56,214 bases of DNA from Calothrix sp. CSU_2_0 (GTDB lineage: Bacteria > Cyanobacteriota > Cyanobacteriia > Cyanobacteriales > Nostocaceae), in NCBI GenBank assembly GCA_012034595.1, contig JAAUPE010000033.1:1-56214 (forward strand), read 5' to 3'. The translations under genes and the position numbers were made by a program. The notes under the pieces were generated by a model. That model was not told where the DNA came from and made no database searches. It saw only the letters and a list, made by a program, of their open reading frames with translations. Shown in pieces: positions 9,353 through 17,789 of the stretch (the first letter of the stretch is position 1; the number at the start of each line of letters is the position of its first letter).

Positions 9353-10540
9353 ATGATTTTACTTTTAGCTTTGCATCATTACGCACAACAAAGCGAAGAA
9401 CTTAAACAAAAAATAATATTTTATCCTTCTGGTCAACCCGATACCGAAAACTTCTTCACGTCCCAACTATTGCGGGTTATTCACTACAGCGATGCCATCG
9501 AAATTGGTAACTTCAGTAACATTGTTGGCGAATTTCTTCACAACGGTAATTTTAGCGGTGCTTACCTTGGAGATGCCCACCTTACAGGAGTGAACTTTAG
9601 TAATGCCCACCTCACAGGTACTTATTTGGGGGATGCCAACCTGGCAGGGGCAAACCTAAGTAATGCCAACCTCAGCGCTGCTAACTTAGGAGATGCTAAC
9701 CTGAGCGGTGCAAACCTTAATGGTGCTATCCTCAGACGTGCTGACCTCAGTAGTATTAATTTTAGTGGTAGCAATCTCAGTCATGCTGACCTCAGTCATG
9801 CCGACCTCAGTCATGCTAACCTCAGCAGTTGCAACCTGACGGGGGCAAATCTGACGGGGGCAAACCTGACGGGGGCAAACCTTCGAGATGCTGACGTTAG
9901 TAATGCCATACTTAAGCAAGGCATCTGCTTTGGTGCAAATCTTAGTGGTGCTAATATGAGTCGGGCAAACCTTTGTCATACCGACTTTTGCCGTGCCGAT
10001 ATTAGTGGTGTAAATCTCGAAAATGCTAACCTTACAGGTGCAAATCTCAGCGACTCGATACTTTTTAGCGCCAACCTCAATAATGCCATCTTACAAGCAG
10101 CTGACCTCAGCTATGCCAAATTAAGCGGAGCCAAACTCCACGATGCCAACTTGCAAGGTGCAATCCTCTTGGGTGCAGATTTGAGTGGGGTAAATCTCAG
10201 CAATGTTATTTTAAATGAAGCTGACTTGAGCGGTGTCACCCTTAGTGAAGCTGACCTTCAAGGTGCAGACTTGAGCGAAGCGATTTTATTAGGAACTGAC
10301 CTGAGTTTTGCGAATCTAAACAGCGCTAATCTTAGTGGTAGCAACTTGACAGGAGCAATTCTTAGTGGTGCGGATTTGAGTTATACCAATTTTAGTTATG
10401 CAATTCTCTTAGGTGCAGATGTGAGTGATGCCAACCTCGACAAGATGACTTGGAATGAAAGTCAAGCTTGGGGAGAAGTACGAGGGTTGGAAAGTGCGAT
10501 GAATATACCGATCGCATTACGACAGAAGTTGGGATTTTGA
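9353..10540 (+). CDS. Pentapeptide repeat-containing protein (frame 2)
   Basis: This 395-aa ORF starts at an internal ATG (M of LNVMILLLALHHYAQ). The coding frame is open further upstream to the A7 run at 9274, so the true product probably includes the preceding 171-aa region. After a short alpha/beta segment (residues 1-65), roughly sixty A(D/N)LxG-type pentapeptides form a right-handed quadrilateral beta-helix up to about residue 370. The C-terminal tail contains a WNESQAWGE motif. Such proteins are abundant in cyanobacteria, with mostly unknown roles. DNA within the repeat region is itself repetitive (GGTGCTAACCT-like units). Confidence 0.85.
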   Translation: MILLLALHHYAQQSEELKQKIIFYPSGQPDTENFFTSQLLRVIHYSDAIEIGNFSNIVGEFLHNGNFSGAYLGDAHLTGVNFSNAHLTGTYLGDANLAGANLSNANLSAANLGDANLSGANLNGAILRRADLSSINFSGSNLSHADLSHADLSHANLSSCNLTGANLTGANLTGANLRDADVSNAILKQGICFGANLSGANMSRANLCHTDFCRADISGVNLENANLTGANLSDSILFSANLNNAILQAADLSYAKLSGAKLHDANLQGAILLGADLSGVNLSNVILNEADLSGVTLSEADLQGADLSEAILLGTDLSFANLNSANLSGSNLTGAILSGADLSYTNFSYAILLGADVSDANLDKMTWNESQAWGEVRGLESAMNIPIALRQKLGF

Positions 10541-10543
10541 CAC

Positions 10544-10567
10544 TCCCCATGCGTAGAACGCAGGGGA
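10544..10567. terminator. Hairpin between convergent genes
   Basis: TCCCC(A)TGCG pairs with CGCAGGGGA around a TAGAA loop, giving a 9-bp GC-rich stem with one bulge. It lies in the 31-bp gap between two convergent genes. There is only a weak T-rich tail (ATTCTTTA) on the plus strand. It may act as a bidirectional terminator. It also resembles end hairpins of IS200/IS605-type debris. Confidence 0.5.
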
Positions 10568-10571
10568 TTCT

Positions 10572-11012
10572 TTAGTAATTAACCATCTTTGCTTGCTGAG
10601 TCCACTGCTGAACAATATCAACAGCAGGACACAAATCCCGTCGCTGCATAGTTGCCACATGTAACCGTAAAACTTGCTTGTGCAAACGGTGCGTGGGAAT
10701 TTGGGCTAATTGCATTACCGAACCAACTCCAGCATGAAGTAATAATCCACAATATTGAGTTCCAACGCTGGGAACTCTAGCTAAATCCGCTAGCGCAACC
10801 CATTTATTGATATATTTAGAATTAATTTGTAATTGATTTGCTAATTCAATTCTCGATTGTGGTGTTTTTCCTTTAACAATTAGTTGACTCGTTGTGGAAA
10901 TTCCGCAATTTTGCAATAGTAACTTTTCTTCTTCGTTTAAACCGGGCAACTCTTTTATCGACCAATCACAAGATGAAATAGGTTTCACCCTGGCTTGTTT
11001 TTGAGAATACAT
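10572..11012 (-). CDS. DUF4332 domain-containing protein
   Basis: This 146-aa soluble protein carries paired helix-hairpin-helix-like elements. LPGLNEEEKLLLQNCGISTTSQL (residues 23-45) and the VPSVGTQYCGLLLHAGVGSVMQLA block (residues 80-103) fit the DUF4332 pattern. The domain resembles the non-specific DNA-binding HhH regions of polymerases and radA-like proteins, so nucleic-acid binding is plausible but unproven. The length is normal for the single-domain cyanobacterial members. The gene is divergent from the Rieske oxygenase gene, with about 110 bp between the starts. Confidence 0.8.
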   Translation of the reverse strand: MYSQKQARVKPISSCDWSIKELPGLNEEEKLLLQNCGISTTSQLIVKGKTPQSRIELANQLQINSKYINKWVALADLARVPSVGTQYCGLLLHAGVGSVMQLAQIPTHRLHKQVLRLHVATMQRRDLCPAVDIVQQWTQQAKMVNY

Positions 11013-11124
11013 TATAAAAAACTCGAATATAAGCTCTTTTTACTATTGTGGCAAGTAAATAGCTGATTGCAATTTGGTAATTTTGATAATAAGAGTAAGT
11101 CAAAGTAGATATCACATCACACAA

Positions 11125-12456
11125 ATGCAAACTAAATTTAACTTTTTTCAACACTGGTATCCAGTTACGCCAATTGAAGATTTAGACCCCAAAAAACCCA
11201 CTCCCGTAACCATTTTAGGTATCCGACTTGTAATTTGGAAACCCAAATCATCTGATACATACCAAGTATTTTTAGACCAATGTCCGCATCGTTTAGCACC
11301 ACTAAGTGAAGGAAGAATTGATGAAAAAACTGGTGATTTAATGTGTAGCTATCACGGTTGGCGATTCGATTCCCAGGGAGTTTGTACCCAGATTCCCCAA
11401 GCGGAAAACCCGGAAATCCTTAGTAAAAATAAAGACAATTTTTGTGTTACTAGCTTACCAATTAGACAAGCAAGTGATTTACTTTGGGTATGGCTTGATA
11501 CTAATTCTAGAGAACTCGCAGACAATACCACATTACCTTTATCGCCCAATATTGATGCTGGCAAAGGCTTTGTTTGGTCTTCAATAGTGCGTGATTTAGA
11601 ATACGACTGGCAAACACTAGTAGAAAATGTTGCCGACCCCAGCCACGTACCTTTTGCCCATCACGGAGTACAGGGAAATCGGGACAAAGCTGTACCTGTG
11701 CAGATCAAAATCTCCCAATCTACACCAAATTTAATTGAGGCAACAATTGAAAAAGGTTTGAAAAGTACAATTACCTTTGAACCTCCTTGTCGTTTAGAAT
11801 ATGCGATCGCATTTGGGAATTCTGGCAAACAGATGGGATTAGTCACCTACTGTATTCCCATCAGTCCCGGTAAATCGCGGATTATTGCCCAGTTCCCACG
11901 CAACTTTGCCAAAACTCTACACCGCTTTACTCCTCGCTGGTGGAACCACATTACAGAGCGTAACTTAATTCTTGATGGTGATATGGTGCTTCTTCAACAG
12001 CAAGAATATTTGTTACAAAAACAACAAGCTTTAGGTAGTTGGAAAACAGCCTATAAAATGCCGACGGGTGCAGACCGTTTGGTGATTGAATTTCGTCAAT
12101 GGTTTGATAAATATTCTCAAGGAAAATTACCTTGGGATGAAGTAGGAATTAATGCTTTAGGATACGCAAAAATTAATCCAAACCGCAAACAGGTTTTAAA
12201 TCGTTATGAGCAACATACCCAACATTGTAGTAGTTGTCGTGGTGCATTAAAAAATATTCAAACCTGGCAACTATTCCTTTTGGCATATTTTGCAATCATA
12301 GTTCCAATTGTTGCCGTGCTGCCCGATACATTAAGAAGCAAAATCGGCATTCCCTTAATAATTTCAGCACTGTTAGGCTTAGGAATTTACGCAATTTTAA
12401 AGCTGTGGTTAGAGCCAAAATTTTACTTTATTGATTATATTCACGCAGAAAAATGA
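11125..12456 (+). CDS. Rieske [2Fe-2S] oxygenase of the pheophorbide a oxygenase/Lls1 family
   Basis: The 443-aa protein has an N-terminal Rieske domain with CPHRLAPL (residues 53-60) and CSYHGWRF (residues 74-81). These provide the two Cys and two His ligands of the [2Fe-2S] cluster. A mononuclear iron motif, NVADPSHVPFAHHG, follows near residues 171-184. A PaO-type C-terminal region includes a CSSC motif (CxxC) and two hydrophobic helices that anchor it in the thylakoid or plasma membrane. Plant relatives cleave pheophorbide a or act in chloroplast envelope oxidation. The cyanobacterial substrate is uncertain. I chose the ATG at 11125 because homologues start with the FNFFQHWYPV segment. 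The open frame upstream to 11074 has no family resemblance. Confidence 0.85.
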   Translation: MQTKFNFFQHWYPVTPIEDLDPKKPTPVTILGIRLVIWKPKSSDTYQVFLDQCPHRLAPLSEGRIDEKTGDLMCSYHGWRFDSQGVCTQIPQAENPEILSKNKDNFCVTSLPIRQASDLLWVWLDTNSRELADNTTLPLSPNIDAGKGFVWSSIVRDLEYDWQTLVENVADPSHVPFAHHGVQGNRDKAVPVQIKISQSTPNLIEATIEKGLKSTITFEPPCRLEYAIAFGNSGKQMGLVTYCIPISPGKSRIIAQFPRNFAKTLHRFTPRWWNHITERNLILDGDMVLLQQQEYLLQKQQALGSWKTAYKMPTGADRLVIEFRQWFDKYSQGKLPWDEVGINALGYAKINPNRKQVLNRYEQHTQHCSSCRGALKNIQTWQLFLLAYFAIIVPIVAVLPDTLRSKIGIPLIISALLGLGIYAILKLWLEPKFYFIDYIHAEK

Positions 12457-12563
12457 GTTTTTTTCGCGTTATTTACTGGAAATTTTACCTTTCACCTTTT
12501 CTCTTTTGCCTCTACCCTAGAAAGGTGTTATCAACCTTTATTATAGAGAAGTAGAGAAAATCA

Positions 12564-12830
12564 ATGTTGCCAAAAAACTTGAAGATTTCCCTATTCACAA
12601 GCAAACTACTCGCAGCTTTCGCATTTGCGAGCGTTTCGATAATTCTCGCAAGCTGCACTTCCACACCTGAAGTTCCCAAAACCGAGACACAAGAACAAGC
12701 ACAACCCAACCCCTACAAAAATCAATCAGAACAACAACCAGTTCAAACAAACAACGATAAAGATGATAGAGATGACGACGATGATAAAGATGACGACGAC
12801 AAAGACAACGACAAAGATGATAAAGATTAA
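12564..12830 (+). CDS. Asp-rich small lipoprotein
   Basis: This 88-aa protein has an N-terminal signal of about 30 residues ending in the lipobox LASC (Cys31). A short Pro/Gln-rich linker follows. The C-terminal tail of 24 residues is made only of Asp, Lys, Asn and Arg in DKDD-like repeats (12752-12827). The DNA there is a GAY/AAR tandem repeat that could expand or contract. It is probably membrane-anchored, with the acidic tail exposed to the periplasm or surface. Binding of Ca2+ or other cations is a guess from composition only. A hairpin with a T-rich tail follows at 12871. Confidence 0.7.
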   Translation: MLPKNLKISLFTSKLLAAFAFASVSIILASCTSTPEVPKTETQEQAQPNPYKNQSEQQPVQTNNDKDDRDDDDDKDDDDKDNDKDDKD

Positions 12831-12870
12831 TTAAATCATCCATTTAAACCCATTATTATCGTCGTCGTAG

Positions 12871-12891
12871 AGACGTTCCGGTGGAACGTCT
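12871..12891 (+). terminator. Hairpin terminator after the Asp-rich lipoprotein gene
   Basis: AGACGTTCC and GGAACGTCT form a perfect 9-bp stem with a GGT loop, followed by TCCTTTATT. The stem sequence also occurs as a dispersed cyanobacterial repeat, so either role is possible. Confidence 0.55.
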
Positions 12892-12895
12892 TCCT

Positions 12896-12952
12896 TTATT
12901 GATTTATTGATTTATTGATTTATTTATTTATTTCTTTCTTTCTTTCTTTATT
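12896..12952. repeat. Simple tandem repeats TTTATTGA / TTTA / TTTC
   Basis: Three TTTATTGA-like units pass into (TTTA)n and then (TTTC)n. This is low-complexity spacer upstream of the aminopeptidase gene. Confidence 0.8.
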
Positions 12953-13024
12953 CCCCAAATTCCCCACATATCCAACACATCACACCTAACATATAAATAA
13001 AACCTATAAAATTCTAATTTTCCC

Positions 13025-14401
13025 ATGGCATCATCCCTAATCGAAACCCTACATCAACGTCGTCAAAAACTCTCAACCCTAATCGACTTTCCCGCAATTC
13101 TCTGGGCAGGAAACTCCATTCCCCGCAACTTCCCTGCCAATAAATTCCCCCACCGTACCAGCAGTCATTTCCTCTACTTTGCCGGATTACCCCTAGCAAA
13201 TGCCGCTATCCATCTCCAAGCAGGTAAACTCCAACTCTTCATCGACGAACCCACAGCAAACAGCGCATTGTGGCATGGAGAAACACCCAAACGTGATGAA
13301 ATAGCCGCACAAATCGGTGCAGACGCAGCTTATCCAATGTCAGAACTAGCCTCAAAAATCCCAGATGCAGGTACAGTTGCCGTCCAAGATGCAGCCACAT
13401 GGACACAACAAACCCAGCTATTCAACCGGATGGTTTTACCGCAAATTCCACCCCAAGGGATAGATTTAGAATTAGCAAAGGCAATAGTCAAATTACGTCT
13501 GATTCATGACGAAGGTGCATTAGCTGAACTACGAAAAGCTGCTACTGTCAGCGTCGCAGCACATAAAGCCGGAATGGCAGCAGTCAGCAAATGCAAAACC
13601 GAAGCTGAAGTTCGGGCAGCAATGGAAAGCGTCATTATTGCCCATGACATGAAAACTTCCTACAACAGCATTGTCACCGTTCATGGTGAAGTTCTGCACA
13701 ACGAGCATTACCATCATCCCCTTCAACCCGGAGATTTACTGCTTGCTGATGTTGGTGCGGAAACTCCCACGGGTTGGGCAGGTGATATTACTCGCACATT
13801 CCCAACTTCAGGAAAATTTTCATCTACCCAAAGAGATATTTATGATGTAGTTTTAGCAGCACACGACGCATGTATCGCAGCGATGCATCCCGGAGTTGAA
13901 TATGCTGATATTCACCTTTTAGCTTGTCAAGTAATTGCTGAAGGATTAGTAGATTTAGGAATTTTGCAGGGGAAACCAGAAGAAATAGTCGAAAAAGACA
14001 TTCATGCACTATTTTTTCCCCACGGAATCGGACATTTACTTGGTTTAGACGTGCATGATATGGAAGACTTAGGGGATTTAGCGGGATATGAAGAAGGAAG
14101 AGACAGAAGTCAAAGATTTGGTTTGGGTTACTTACGATTAAATCGCACCTTGCGTCCAGGAATGTTAGTCACCATTGAACCCGGATTTTATCAAGTACCA
14201 GCAATTTTAAATTCAGCGCGATTCTCTAAAGGAGTATCGCATTACCAACATTTAATCAACTGGGAACGTTTGCAGCAATTTGCCGATGTTCGAGGAATCC
14301 GCATCGAAGATGATGTATTGGTGACAGAAACAGGTGCAGATATTTTAACAAAAGAATTACCCACCGCAGCAAATGCGATCGAAGAACTAATTACTCACTA
14401 A
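13025..14401 (+). CDS. pepP: Aminopeptidase P (Xaa-Pro aminopeptidase), M24 family
   Basis: This cytosolic protein of 458 aa removes an N-terminal residue preceding proline. An N-terminal AMP_N domain (residues about 5-135) is followed by the pita-bread catalytic domain. The dinuclear metal ligands are visible: Asp in LLADVGAETPTGW, Asp in GDITRTFP, His in FFPHGIGHLLGLDVHD, Glu in VTIEPGFY and Glu in GIRIEDDVLVT. The length matches the long bacterial form. The ATG at 13025 is close to a C+T-rich leader. The gene appears monocistronic, with a 300-bp spacer to ffh. Confidence 0.92.
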   Translation: MASSLIETLHQRRQKLSTLIDFPAILWAGNSIPRNFPANKFPHRTSSHFLYFAGLPLANAAIHLQAGKLQLFIDEPTANSALWHGETPKRDEIAAQIGADAAYPMSELASKIPDAGTVAVQDAATWTQQTQLFNRMVLPQIPPQGIDLELAKAIVKLRLIHDEGALAELRKAATVSVAAHKAGMAAVSKCKTEAEVRAAMESVIIAHDMKTSYNSIVTVHGEVLHNEHYHHPLQPGDLLLADVGAETPTGWAGDITRTFPTSGKFSSTQRDIYDVVLAAHDACIAAMHPGVEYADIHLLACQVIAEGLVDLGILQGKPEEIVEKDIHALFFPHGIGHLLGLDVHDMEDLGDLAGYEEGRDRSQRFGLGYLRLNRTLRPGMLVTIEPGFYQVPAILNSARFSKGVSHYQHLINWERLQQFADVRGIRIEDDVLVTETGADILTKELPTAANAIEELITH

Positions 14402-14711
14402 ATATTCGCGACTTCTTTAACCCGCAAAAATATATAAATTCGTTGATTGATAACTAAATGTTCTAATTACAATCTGAAAAATCAAAAAAATAGTATGTAA
14501 AGGTCTAGAATTGATAAATTTTATCCAAGCTTTTAAAATTAGGCATGATTTACCAAACATCGGTAAAGATTTATAGCTGGAAACCGTTGTTGATTTGCCG
14601 TTAGTGAAAAATAGTCTTATCGCTACCAGTTACAGTCGGCGAGAAAACTATGTAAGCTGTAAAAAGCGCCTTGTCTGTCTTGAAACTGCCATTCCTACCT
14701 GTAACCAAATC
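14402..14711. other. Spacer upstream of ffh
   Basis: This A+T-rich spacer between pepP and ffh contains no recognised repeat or RNA structure. A 39-codon in-frame upstream extension of ffh (from 14595) lies within it but shows no family similarity. The promoter of ffh is expected here. Confidence 0.4.
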
Positions 14712-16190
14712 ATGTTTGACGCACTATCCGACCGTTTAGAATCCGCCTGGAAAAAACTCCGGGGGCAAGATAAAATCTCCCAATCGAATATTCAAGATGC
14801 TTTGCGCGAAGTGCGCCGCGCCCTTTTAGAAGCTGACGTAAACCTTCAGGTTGTCAAAGATTTTATTACCGAAGTTGAAGCAAAAGCACAAGGAGCCGAA
14901 GTTATTTCCGGCATCCGACCCGACCAACAGTTTATTAAAATTGTTTACGACGAACTGTTAGAAGTCATGGGGGAAGAAAATGTCCCCCTCGCAGAAGCAA
15001 CCGCAGCCCCGACAATTGTGTTGATGGCAGGATTGCAAGGTACTGGTAAAACCACAGCCACAGCCAAGTTAGCCTTGCACCTACGCAAAATCAACCGCTC
15101 CTGCATGATGGTCGCAACCGACGTATACCGTCCAGCTGCGATCGACCAATTAAAAACCCTGGGCAAACAAATCGAAGTCCCAGTGTTCGAGATGGGAAGC
15201 GATGCCGATCCAGTAGAAATTGCCCGACAAGGTATTGAACGAGCCAAAGCAGAAGGTATTGATACCATAATTATCGATACTGCGGGTCGCTTGCAAATCG
15301 ATCGCGACATGATGGGAGAACTCGCCCGTATCAAAGAAACCGTTCAACCCCATGAAATACTTTTAGTAGTGGATGCGATGACGGGGCAAGAGGCAGCGAA
15401 TTTGACCCGTACTTTCCACGAACAAATTGGCATTACCGGGGCAATCCTCACCAAAATGGATGGTGATAGCCGAGGTGGTGCAGCCCTTTCCGTCAGGCGA
15501 ATTTCTGGTCAGCCGATTAAATTTATTGGTGTGGGGGAAAAAGTCGAGGCTCTACAACCATTTTATCCCGATCGCATGGCATCGCGAATTTTGGGTATGG
15601 GTGATGTCTTGACGCTGGTCGAAAAAGCACAGGAAGAAATCGACATCGCTGACGCTGAGAAAATGCAGGAGAAAATCCTCTCAGCCAAGTTTGATTTTAC
15701 CGACTTCCTCAAGCAAATGCGGCTGTTGAAAAATATGGGTTCTTTGGGAGGGATTATGAAGATGATCCCAGGGATGAATAAGCTTACCGACGACCAACTC
15801 AAACAAGGCGAAACCCAGTTAAAACGCTGCGAAGCAATGATTAATTCGATGACACAGCAGGAACGTCGCGATCCTGATTTACTCGCAAGTTCACCAAGTC
15901 GCAGAAAGCGCGTCGCATCGGGTTCGGGCTACAAAGAGCCTGATGTCAGTAAATTGGTCAGCGATTTTCAACGGATGCGTACCATGATGCAACAAATGAC
16001 CCAGGGAGGCGGTTTTCCAGGGATGCCTGGGGGTTCCGGAGGAGGAATGTTTGGTGGTGGAGGTGGTGGTAACTTATTTGGTGGTGGCAACCGTCCAGCG
16101 CCGGGATGGCGGGGTTATAATGACGGCGTTAGTGGCGGTAAGAAAAAGCCGAAGAAGGATAAAAAGAAAAAAGGGTTTGGTAATTTGTAG
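14712..16190 (+). CDS. ffh: Signal recognition particle protein Ffh
   Basis: The 492-aa SRP54 GTPase binds 4.5S RNA and the signal peptides of nascent membrane proteins. The N domain (MFDALSDRLESAWKKLRGQD) is followed by the G domain with P-loop GLQGTGKTT (near residues 105-113), DTAGR (near 190) and TKMDGD (near 248). The methionine-rich M domain follows, with LLKNMGSLGGIMKMIPGM and a QMRTMMQQM-like segment. The Gly-rich stretch and Lys-rich C-terminus (KKKPKKDKKKKG) are usual in cyanobacterial Ffh. The start is the ATG at 14712, since homologues begin MFDAL. The longer frame from 14595 is not supported. Confidence 0.96.
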   Translation: MFDALSDRLESAWKKLRGQDKISQSNIQDALREVRRALLEADVNLQVVKDFITEVEAKAQGAEVISGIRPDQQFIKIVYDELLEVMGEENVPLAEATAAPTIVLMAGLQGTGKTTATAKLALHLRKINRSCMMVATDVYRPAAIDQLKTLGKQIEVPVFEMGSDADPVEIARQGIERAKAEGIDTIIIDTAGRLQIDRDMMGELARIKETVQPHEILLVVDAMTGQEAANLTRTFHEQIGITGAILTKMDGDSRGGAALSVRRISGQPIKFIGVGEKVEALQPFYPDRMASRILGMGDVLTLVEKAQEEIDIADAEKMQEKILSAKFDFTDFLKQMRLLKNMGSLGGIMKMIPGMNKLTDDQLKQGETQLKRCEAMINSMTQQERRDPDLLASSPSRRKRVASGSGYKEPDVSKLVSDFQRMRTMMQQMTQGGGFPGMPGGSGGGMFGGGGGGNLFGGGNRPAPGWRGYNDGVSGGKKKPKKDKKKKGFGNL

Positions 16191-16271
16191 TTAGGAGTTA
16201 GGAGTTAGGAGTTAAGTAATAAATATGTTTTTCCCTAATGTCCAATGCCCAATCCCCAATCCCCAATGTCC
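16189..16271. repeat. Tandem TTAGGAG and CCCCAAT repeats
   Basis: TTAGGAG units are repeated at 16189-16215. STRR1-like CCCCAAT/GCCCAAT units lie at 16237-16271, in the spacer between ffh and rpsP. Confidence 0.75.
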
Positions 16272-16356
16272 ATTTAGTAAATTAAAGTGCTAAAATTGGC
16301 ATTTAAGTATTAAGCTGTAAAATTCAGCATCAATTTAGGACAATAATCTCTTAGCT

Positions 16357-16617
16357 ATGATTAAACTGCGCTTGAAGCGATTTGGCAAAAAGCGGGAAGC
16401 AAGTTACCGAATTATCGCGATTAACAGCCTCTCTCGTCGCGATGGTCTTCCCCTGGAAGAATTGGGTTTTTACAACCCCAGAACTAAAGAAGTAAAGTTG
16501 AATGAAGCCGGAATTACCAAGCGATTACAGCAAGGCGCTCAACCCACAACTACTGTGCGTCGAATTTTAGAGAAAGCTAACGTCTTAGAAAAAGTAAGTG
16601 CAAAACCCGCATCATAA
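16357..16617 (+). CDS. rpsP: 30S ribosomal protein S16
   Basis: This 86-aa protein starts [19 protein letters not shown] and continues with [17 protein letters not shown], the standard S16 signature. It belongs to the body of the small ribosomal subunit and binds 16S rRNA during early assembly. The gene is followed after one base by the KH-domain gene, so the two form an operon. The rpsP-khpA order is widespread in bacteria. Confidence 0.97.
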   Translation: MIKLRLKRFGKKREASYRIIAINSLSRRDGLPLEELGFYNPRTKEVKLNEAGITKRLQQGAQPTTTVRRILEKANVLEKVSAKPAS

Positions 16618-16618
16618 G

Positions 16619-17044
16619 GTGGCGATTAATTCTTTTACATCCAATCCTGACTACACTGGTTTAGTCAGGTTTCTTATCCAGCCGTTTTTAGAATCTCCCG
16701 AATCCCTTAGCATTGATTGCGAAATGTGTCAAGACCGAAATCGGGCTTGGATTCGTATTGCTTTTGAGAGTGGAGACAAAGGAAAAGTCTTTGGTCGTGG
16801 CGGACGTAATATTCAGGCGATTCGTACTTGCGTATCAGCGGCTGCTCAGTTAGTTGGACAGTCTGTATATTTGGATATCTATGGTAGTAATGGTGGTCGT
16901 GATGGGCTGTCTTTTGAGGAAGATGGCGAAGAGCGATTACCGCCGCCCAGGGCTAGGGATAGGCAAGTTAACGGAGATAATGGGGGTAATGGGGGTAATG
17001 GGAATCGCCCGATTTTTGTTAAACCTCGTATCCGCCAAGCTTAA
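16619..17044 (+). CDS. khpA: KH-domain RNA-binding protein KhpA-like
   Basis: This 141-aa protein contains a single type II KH domain with the GRGG loop (GKVFGRGGRNIQAIRT, near residues 60-75), which contacts single-stranded RNA. The family (KhpA/YlqC) binds small RNAs and mRNAs and is commonly encoded right after rpsP, as here. I chose GTG at 16619, one base after the rpsP stop; the longer frame from 16598 overlaps rpsP. The C-terminus has a short Asn-Gly repeat (DNGGNGGNGN) encoded by GGTAATGGG units, longer than the compact family core. Confidence 0.88.
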   Translation: MAINSFTSNPDYTGLVRFLIQPFLESPESLSIDCEMCQDRNRAWIRIAFESGDKGKVFGRGGRNIQAIRTCVSAAAQLVGQSVYLDIYGSNGGRDGLSFEEDGEERLPPPRARDRQVNGDNGGNGGNGNRPIFVKPRIRQA

Positions 17045-17195
17045 GTTCTAGTTTCACTTGGTTTTAGTTTCGCCTGAAATTGAGAGGTGGAAAGCTGGTT
17101 TTTTCAGGAAAGTCTAGGTGCTTTTCTAACTATAGTAACCTTTGCCATCATATTTACTGTTGGTGATGGTCATTCAATTAATTTGAGTGAACTTT

Positions 17196-17206
17196 TAAGG
17201 AGGTGA
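17196..17206 (+). promoter_or_regulatory. Strong ribosome binding site of rpsU
   Basis: TAAGGAGGTGA is complementary to the anti-SD of 16S rRNA. It stands 9 nt before a GTG, which fixes the start of the short S21 gene. Confidence 0.85.
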
Positions 17207-17215
17207 ATTTAGAAA

Positions 17216-17392
17216 GTGGCTGAAGTCCGTTTGGGTGAGAATGAAACAATTGACTCGGCAATCAGACGTTTTAAGAAAAAAATTCAGAAAGCCGGAATTT
17301 TATCGGAAGTCAAACGTCGGGAACGATACGAAAAACCCAGTCTGCGTCGCAAGCGCAAAGCGGAAGCCGCACGCAAAGGTGGTCGTTTGTAG
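17216..17392 (+). CDS. rpsU: 30S ribosomal protein S21
   Basis: This 58-aa basic protein is encoded from GTG at 17216 to TAG at 17390-17392. It begins [20 protein letters not shown] and ends with an Arg/Lys-rich tail ([15 protein letters not shown]), matching bacterial S21 in length and sequence. S21 sits on the platform of the small subunit and aids initiation. The gene has a strong Shine-Dalgarno and its own terminator, so it is probably transcribed independently of the khpA gene 171 bp upstream. Confidence 0.95.
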   Translation: MAEVRLGENETIDSAIRRFKKKIQKAGILSEVKRRERYEKPSLRRKRKAEAARKGGRL

Positions 17393-17477
17393 TTGGTAAA
17401 GAAAAATGCTAAACAGAACAGTTCACCATTGCTATTTTTTAATTAAGGTTTGAAAGCTTTATTGCTCAAACACCAAC

Positions 17478-17517
17478 AAAGTAGAGGCGTACAATCAATA
17501 TTACGTCTCTACTTTTA
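17478..17517 (+). terminator. Rho-independent terminator of rpsU
   Basis: AAAGTAGAGGCGTA pairs with TACGTCTCTACTTT around an ATCAATAT-type loop, with one wobble. A T-rich tract (TTTTAATTATTTTT) follows. Confidence 0.8.
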
Positions 17518-17577
17518 ATTATTTTTACTTTTATGTTGAATTTGCTAACTTGCTTTGTAGGAGTATCTTAATTACCT

Positions 17578-17721
17578 ATGGCAGGTGCTTTAACCATTAA
17601 ACAGACCAATATTGAAAGCGCGATCGCGATCGCAAGTAAACTCGAAGGAAATCTCAAACTCCGATCCCGTCACACTGGTGCTAATCTAAGTACAATTGGA
17701 CGGGCAGGGATGCTCATATGA
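17578..17721 (+). CDS. Small protein of unknown function (47 aa)
   Basis: A short open frame from ATG at 17578 to TGA at 17719-17721 is preceded by TAGGAG at a workable distance (about 14 nt). The product begins MAGALTIKQTNIESAIAIA and contains a HIP1-derived Ala-Ile repeat. It has no signal peptide or membrane helix. I do not recognise it. It could be a real small protein or the truncated start of a longer gene. It is followed after 68 bp by the HutX-like gene on the same strand. Confidence 0.35.
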   Translation: MAGALTIKQTNIESAIAIASKLEGNLKLRSRHTGANLSTIGRAGMLI

Positions 17722-17789
17722 TAAGACTTTCAGGTTTTATTTCAGTTTTAAAAAGAAACGAATGGCAAATGCTCAAGGGTAAATAACAA

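Noticed and set aside
9686-9979. Minus-strand ORF inside the pentapeptide gene
   Set aside because: It is an antisense shadow of the repeat-rich coding region, with an artificial repetitive translation.
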